Assembly (NCBI GenBank): GCA_905193765.1
Contig: CAJJPZ010000038.1
Coordinates: forward strand, 1-16,440
Origin: an uncultured Eubacterium sp.
Lineage (GTDB): Bacteria > Bacillota > Clostridia > Peptostreptococcales > Anaerovoracaceae
Reading direction: 5' to 3'
Length of the DNA: 16,440 nt
Both the position numbers and the translations under genes were made by a program. A model generated the notes under the pieces. The model did not search any database. It saw nothing but the letters and a program-made list of their open reading frames with translations, and was not told the DNA's origin. Shown here one piece after another: positions 13,284 through 16,440 of the stretch; position 1 is the stretch's first letter; each line of letters begins with the position of its first letter.

Positions 13284-14660
13284 ATGCAGGAAATGACGAA
13301 TACGCAGAGGATAATAAATATAATTGGAAGTGGCATGACCCGTGCAGAGATCGCCGCTGAACTGGGAAACTACCATGACAACGACATAGCAGAAGCCCTA
13401 GAACTGATGGCGGCGCCTTCGAGAAAGAAGCTGTACAGCATACTGGGCGTCAGACGTATGGCGGATATATTCACGTATGTTGATGATTTTTCCATATACG
13501 CAGGAGATATGACTGTAGAACAGGCAGTGTCTGTGCTGGAATGCATGGATGCGGACGATGCTATCGATGCTCTCGAATCGGTGAAGGATGAATCTCTGCA
13601 GAACAAACTGATCTCACTGATGGACAAGGATGTTTCAGACGATATCCAGCTGATCAGATCCTTCAGTGAAGATGAAGCGGGAAGTCTGATGACCAATGAC
13701 TTCGTATCGATACCGGAAACATATACCGTTAAGCAGGCAATGAATTCTCTGGTGCATCAGGCTGGTGAAAATGATAATATAAATACTATTTATGTTACAA
13801 ATGATGGCAGATATGCTGGTGCGATAGATCTGAGAAAACTGATAATAGCAAGGGAATATACACCTTTAGGTGAGATTATAAGCAGCAACTATCCAAGTGT
13901 GAATGCTAAAGATAAAGTCAGTGACATCATAGAAAAGCTCAAGGATTATGCAGAGGATTCGATTCCGGTAGTAGATGACAAGAATAAGCTGATAGGCGCC
14001 ATAACTGCAGACGACGTCGTTGAGGCGGTAGATGATGAAATGGGTGAAGACTACGCCAGACTGGGCGGTCTGACAGCAGAGGAGGATCTCAACGAGAAGC
14101 TGGGGGAAAGCATGAAAAAGAGGCTTCCATGGCTTGTGCTACTGCTGGGGCTGGGATTGTGTGTATCCAGTGTAGTAGGCATGTTTGAAGGTATAGTTGC
14201 TAAAGTTGCAATAGTAGTATGCTTTCAGTCACTTGTACTTGATATGGCGGGGGATGCAGGTACACAGTCTCTGGCGGTGACCATCAGGGTACTGATGGAT
14301 GAGGACATATCCGGCAGGGAAAAGCTCGGATTCGTGCTGAAGGAAATGCGTGTCGGGCTTGTCAGCGGCCTTTCCCTGGGCGTGCTGACCTCACTGTGCG
14401 TAGCGATATATCTCTGGCTTGCCAAAAGCACGACTCTGGGGTATGGATTCGCGGTGGCAGGCTGTGTAGGCACGTCGCTTGTGGTGGCTATGATGGTGGC
14501 AAGTCTTACGGGAGCAGTGATCCCGATGTTCTTCCACAAGATAAAGGTGGATCCGGCTGTTGCATCCGGACCGCTGATCACGACTGTCAACGATCTGGTG
14601 GCAGTTGTGATATATTACAGTCTCGCAGGTATTTTCCTTGTTGGTCTGAATGTTGTTTAG
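13284..14660 (+). CDS. mgtE: Magnesium transporter MgtE
   Basis: MgtE is a homodimeric Mg2+ channel of the plasma membrane that closes when its cytosolic domains bind Mg2+. The 458-residue product has the standard order: an acidic N-domain (about 1-135, including MDADDAIDAL), two CBS domains (about 140-260) with many Asp/Glu for Mg2+ sensing, a plug helix, and five membrane segments from about 278 to the end. MAGDAGTQSLAV, and VDPAVASGPLITTVNDL with its pore-lining Asp, are conserved channel segments. AAGGAGG (13272-13278) lies five bases from the ATG. Expression is probably gated by the leader described at 13083-13231. The stop codon sits in the loop of a small perfect hairpin, GTTGT/ACAAC (14652-14665). 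Confidence 0.96.
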   Translation: MQEMTNTQRIINIIGSGMTRAEIAAELGNYHDNDIAEALELMAAPSRKKLYSILGVRRMADIFTYVDDFSIYAGDMTVEQAVSVLECMDADDAIDALESVKDESLQNKLISLMDKDVSDDIQLIRSFSEDEAGSLMTNDFVSIPETYTVKQAMNSLVHQAGENDNINTIYVTNDGRYAGAIDLRKLIIAREYTPLGEIISSNYPSVNAKDKVSDIIEKLKDYAEDSIPVVDDKNKLIGAITADDVVEAVDDEMGEDYARLGGLTAEEDLNEKLGESMKKRLPWLVLLLGLGLCVSSVVGMFEGIVAKVAIVVCFQSLVLDMAGDAGTQSLAVTIRVLMDEDISGREKLGFVLKEMRVGLVSGLSLGVLTSLCVAIYLWLAKSTTLGYGFAVAGCVGTSLVVAMMVASLTGAVIPMFFHKIKVDPAVASGPLITTVNDLVAVVIYYSLAGIFLVGLNVV

Positions 14661-14665
14661 ACAAC

Positions 14666-14796
14666 TGTGGAAAACGTGGTGCAAAAATTTATACTTGACA
14701 CAAAGAAATGTTGAAAATAAGCCAATTGTAAAAAAATAGTTATCCACAGCATACTTGGGATAAAATTGTATACAATCGAGAAAATCGTGTGGAAAA
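14666..14796. other. Cluster of three DnaA-box-like sites between mgtE and dapA
   Basis: One perfect DnaA box TTATCCACA is on the plus strand (14740-14748). Two one-mismatch copies, TTTTCCACA, are on the minus strand (14666-14674 and 14788-14796, seen as TGTGGAAAA). The surroundings are AT-rich, and no coding region is visible in 14661-14934. No dnaA, dnaN or rpmH gene is nearby, so I do not call it oriC. A DnaA-titrating or regulatory locus, or a neighbouring replication element, is possible. Confidence 0.55.
14765..14776. repeat. Perfect 12-bp palindrome ATTGTATACAAT
   Basis: The sequence is a perfect palindrome centred on GTATAC, the type of half-site pair bound by GntR-family and similar dimeric repressors. 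It lies between the second and third DnaA-box-like sites. No regulator that would bind it is identified. Confidence 0.4.
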
Positions 14797-14870
14797 CTTC
14801 CGGAGTCCTTGATTTACAAGCTCTATGCACTTGTTGAAAAATCTTGAACATATAAAAAAGAAAAGTTTAC

Positions 14871-14900
14871 ATAAAACGGCGGATGACATGTCATCCGCCG
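14871..14900 (-). terminator. Intrinsic terminator of dapA
   Basis: A perfect 24-bp palindrome at 14877-14900 gives a GC-rich stem (GGCGGATGA against its complement, loop CATG). On the minus strand it is followed by TTTTAT (14876-14871). It lies 34 bp beyond the dapA stop. On the plus strand the following sequence is only AT-rich (GAATTATATA), so it may also weakly stop transcripts from mgtE. Confidence 0.9.
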
Positions 14901-14934
14901 GAATTATATATAAATATTTATTTTCTTACAGGAA

Positions 14935-15816
14935 TCAGATAAGATTCATTTTTTTCATTTCAGCTTCGATCCTCTGATCTACTTCAGCTGAAGGAGGGCA
15001 GAGCGGAAGTCTGAAATAAGGTTTCATTTTGTTCATCTTTGTCAGAGCTACTTTTACCGGGATAGGGTTGACATCAGCGAACATAGCGTCGATGATAGGC
15101 TTCATTGAAAGCTGCAGCTCTCTTGCTCTCTCAATATTGCCGTCCAGGAAGCTCCTTGACATTTCAACGGATTCCTTAGGCATGATGTTGGCGATGACTG
15201 ATATGTATCCTACGCCGCCCAGAGCCAGGAGAGGAACGACCATGTCGTCGTTTCCGGAATATACGGCGAAGTCATCAGGTACCAGTCTGCAGATCTCAGC
15301 AACCTGTGCGATATCTCCGCTTGCTTCCTTGATAGCTACGATGTTAGGGTGCTCGGCAAGCTTTGCAACTGTCTCAGGTGCGATGTTCACGCCTGTACGT
15401 CCTTTTACTGAATAGAGTATGCATGGGATGGATACTGCATCGGCTGTTGCAGTGTAGTGCTCTATGAGTCCCTGCTGTGAGCATTTGTTGTAATAAGGTG
15501 TTACCAGCAGCAGGCCGTCAACACCTGTTGCCTCGATTCTTTTAGCCAGGTTGATGCCGTGTCTTGTGTCGTTGCTTCCGGCACCGCCGATAACAGGAAC
15601 TCTTCCTGCAGCGACATCGACACAGAACCTGATGGTTTCTATGTGTTCTTCGTCATCGAGTGTCGAAGCTTCTCCGGAAGTACCACATGCGATGATAGCA
15701 TCGATACCTTCGTCGATCTGCCAGTTTATCAGATCTCTGTAAGCCTCAAAATCAACTGAACCGTCTTCGTTGAATGGAGTTGCGATAGCTACTCCGCATC
15801 CTGTAAATAATGCCAT
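14935..15816 (-). CDS. dapA: 4-hydroxy-tetrahydrodipicolinate synthase (DapA)
   Basis: DapA condenses pyruvate with aspartate semialdehyde, the first committed step towards diaminopimelate and lysine. The 293-residue TIM-barrel enzyme shows the Schiff-base Lys163 in AIKEASGD, Tyr109 in TPYYNK, the substrate-loop residues Thr46-Ser47 in GTSGEAS (Thr-Thr in many relatives), and Arg140 in GRTG. The segment before it reads YSVKGRTG where YNVPGRTG is commoner. AAGGAGG (15826-15832) sits upstream of the ATG. It is a single-gene transcript behind a lysine riboswitch, with its own terminator. Confidence 0.97.
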   Translation of the reverse strand: MALFTGCGVAIATPFNEDGSVDFEAYRDLINWQIDEGIDAIIACGTSGEASTLDDEEHIETIRFCVDVAAGRVPVIGGAGSNDTRHGINLAKRIEATGVDGLLLVTPYYNKCSQQGLIEHYTATADAVSIPCILYSVKGRTGVNIAPETVAKLAEHPNIVAIKEASGDIAQVAEICRLVPDDFAVYSGNDDMVVPLLALGGVGYISVIANIMPKESVEMSRSFLDGNIERARELQLSMKPIIDAMFADVNPIPVKVALTKMNKMKPYFRLPLCPPSAEVDQRIEAEMKKMNLI

Positions 15817-15860
15817 GTTTCATTTCCTCCTTAGAAATTTCCCTTGTAAATGATTTTCGT

Positions 15861-15889
15861 AAAAAAAAGTTGCATCCTACCGATGCAAC
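15861..15889 (-). terminator. Riboswitch-controlled terminator in the dapA leader
   Basis: On the minus strand GTTGCATC (15889-15882) pairs perfectly with GATGCAAC (15876-15869) around the loop GGTAG, followed by eight Ts (15868-15861). It lies between the lysine aptamer and the dapA ribosome binding site. Confidence 0.95.
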
Positions 15890-15912
15890 ATAAACATAGC
15901 CTTTCATGCTGG

Positions 15913-16080
15913 ATCGATAGCGCCTCTGCCTAATGAATAGGGCAGGAGTACACAGCCTCTTGTTACTGTATACCAGAAATCCGTCATGCCTGACCGGATC
16001 CTTCGGCGGTATCTCCTTTCTCCGGCCTCACTGACTGCCGTCTCGAACCGGTTACTGATATCTACCGCGCCTCTATCAAC
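15913..16080 (-). promoter_or_regulatory. Lysine riboswitch (L-box) of dapA
   Basis: Read on the minus strand, the leader has the hallmarks of the L-box. The P1 stem GATAG (16077-16073) pairs with CTATC (15920-15916) and extends three further wobble/AU pairs. AGAGGCGC lies just inside P1, followed by AGTAAC, GCCGAAGGAT in the middle and CTGGTATACAGTAACAAGAGG near the 3' part. The 3' strand of P1 overlaps an antiterminator: CGATCCAGCAT (15916-15906) can pair with ATGTTGCATCG (15891-15881), with one mismatch and one wobble, destroying the terminator. Lysine binding stabilises P1, frees the terminator and shuts dapA off. The gap 15817-16296 (480 bp) holds this element, its terminator and promoter, and the divergent HTH promoter. 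Confidence 0.95.
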
Positions 16081-16091
16081 TTTATATATCG

Positions 16092-16120
16092 AGTGTATAC
16101 GTTTTTTTGTTTGATGTCAA
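16092..16120 (-). promoter_or_regulatory. Promoter of the dapA leader
   Basis: On the minus strand a perfect -35 TTGACA (16120-16115) lies 17 bp from TACACT (16097-16092); TATACA with a 15-bp spacer is an alternative -10. Transcription would start near 16085, just before the riboswitch P1 stem. Confidence 0.75.
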
Positions 16121-16205
16121 TAAAAAAATCAAAATAATATATGTTTTTTTATAGTAATTTTGAAAAGAAATACAAAAAGATGATTTATCAAAAATAATTG
16201 AACCG

Positions 16206-16271
16206 GTGAATTATAATTGACTTGAACAACGAAATGGTGTAGAATATAATAAAAAATAGTGAATTATAATT
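16206..16271. repeat. Direct repeat with palindromic core flanking the HTH gene promoter
   Basis: GTGAATTATAATT occurs at 16206-16218 and again at 16259-16271, 53 bp apart, about five helical turns. Each copy contains the perfect palindrome AATTATAATT. The first overlaps the -35 and the second lies just past the predicted transcription start. A related ATAATTGA occurs at 16194-16201 and forms an imperfect dyad with 16209-16214 around CCGG. This is the layout of an autoregulated repressor operator. Confidence 0.55.
16217..16245 (+). promoter_or_regulatory. Promoter of the HTH regulator gene
   Basis: TTGACT (16217-16222) and TAGAAT (16240-16245) are 17 bp apart. A perfect TATAAT at 16245-16250 is 22 bp from the same -35 and is therefore less likely to pair with it. 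The transcript would start near 16252. Confidence 0.6.
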
Positions 16272-16296
16272 ATATTGAAATGCAGGAGATGAATGA

Positions 16297-16440
16297 ATGA
16301 AAGAATCAAAGATAAAAAAAGACAATGCATTTGCTGAAAAACTGAAGAGCGTTCTTGATGATAACGGCATCACGATGACGCAGCTGGCAAATGATACCGG
16401 TATAACCTATAATATGGTCAAAAAATACTGCCATGGTATG
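16297..16440 (+). CDS. HTH (XRE/Cro-like) transcriptional regulator, 3' end cut by the window
   Basis: Forty-eight codons are visible and the frame is open to the last base. After a basic N-terminus (MKESKIKKDN), the segment LKSVLDDNGITMTQLANDTGITYNMVKKYCHG (17-47) has the pattern of a lambda-repressor-like helix-turn-helix: TMTQLANDTG as the first helix and turn, TYNMVKKY as the recognition helix. AGGAG (16284-16288) lies eight bases upstream; the ATGs at 16289 and 16293 run into stops within a few codons. The palindromes around its promoter suggest self-regulation. Anything beyond the DNA-binding domain is unknown. Confidence 0.8.
   Translation, partial: MKESKIKKDNAFAEKLKSVLDDNGITMTQLANDTGITYNMVKKYCHGM

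Noticed and set aside
14666..14796. Chromosomal origin oriC
   Set aside because: Only three boxes and no dnaA, dnaN or rpmH in the window; reported as a DnaA-box cluster only.

Overview
The window looks like chromosomal housekeeping sequence from a Gram-positive anaerobe of the class Clostridia. A family-level guess, by feel only, is the Clostridiales Family XIII / Anaerovoracaceae / Mogibacterium neighbourhood. The evidence is strong AGGAGG-type ribosome binding sites, sigma-A-type promoters with extended -10 elements (TGGTATAAT), frequent AGA/AGG arginine and ATA isoleucine codons, an L-box lysine riboswitch on dapA, and a radA / PIN-TRAM / ispD-ispF gene set that echoes the Bacillus radA-disA-yacL-ispD-ispF cluster. 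No transposase, phage gene, tRNA, rRNA or CRISPR array is visible.

Layout. (1) 1-3657, plus strand: a promoter with an upstream inverted repeat, an EF-G-like GTPase whose switch II lacks the catalytic histidine, a strong intergenic RNA hairpin, and radA. (2) 3670-6594, minus strand: an operon of response regulator, sensor kinase (TTG start, overlapping the regulator) and a PHP-domain phosphatase, converging on radA. (3) 6668-6714: a compact divergent promoter region whose two -10 elements form the arms of one perfect 13-bp inverted repeat. (4) 6790-12970, plus strand: a tightly packed run of PIN-TRAM membrane protein, IspD-IspF fusion, prolyl-tRNA synthetase, two half-size ChrA transport subunits, a NUDIX hydrolase and a cyclophilin-type peptidyl-prolyl isomerase. 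(5) 13027-14660: a promoter, an 18-codon leader ORF, an intrinsic terminator with a possible competing antiterminator, then an MgtE magnesium channel. (6) 14661-14934: a non-coding gap between convergent genes with three DnaA-box-like 9-mers, a GTATAC-centred palindrome and the dapA terminator. (7) 14935-16120, minus strand: dapA behind a lysine riboswitch with a recognisable terminator and antiterminator. (8) 16194-16440, plus strand: a divergent promoter flanked by repeated palindromes and the start of a small helix-turn-helix regulator that runs off the end.

How it fits together. The large plus-strand run mixes isoprenoid precursor synthesis, translation and protein folding with anion transport, as is common in compact Firmicute operons. 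The two best regulatory stories are at the right-hand end. dapA carries a textbook lysine OFF switch. mgtE has what looks like a leader-peptide/terminator attenuator in a place where many Firmicutes use the M-box riboswitch; I could not recognise an M-box core here. That mgtE leader is the best candidate for something undescribed. The DnaA-box cluster beside it and the possibly self-regulating HTH promoter come next.
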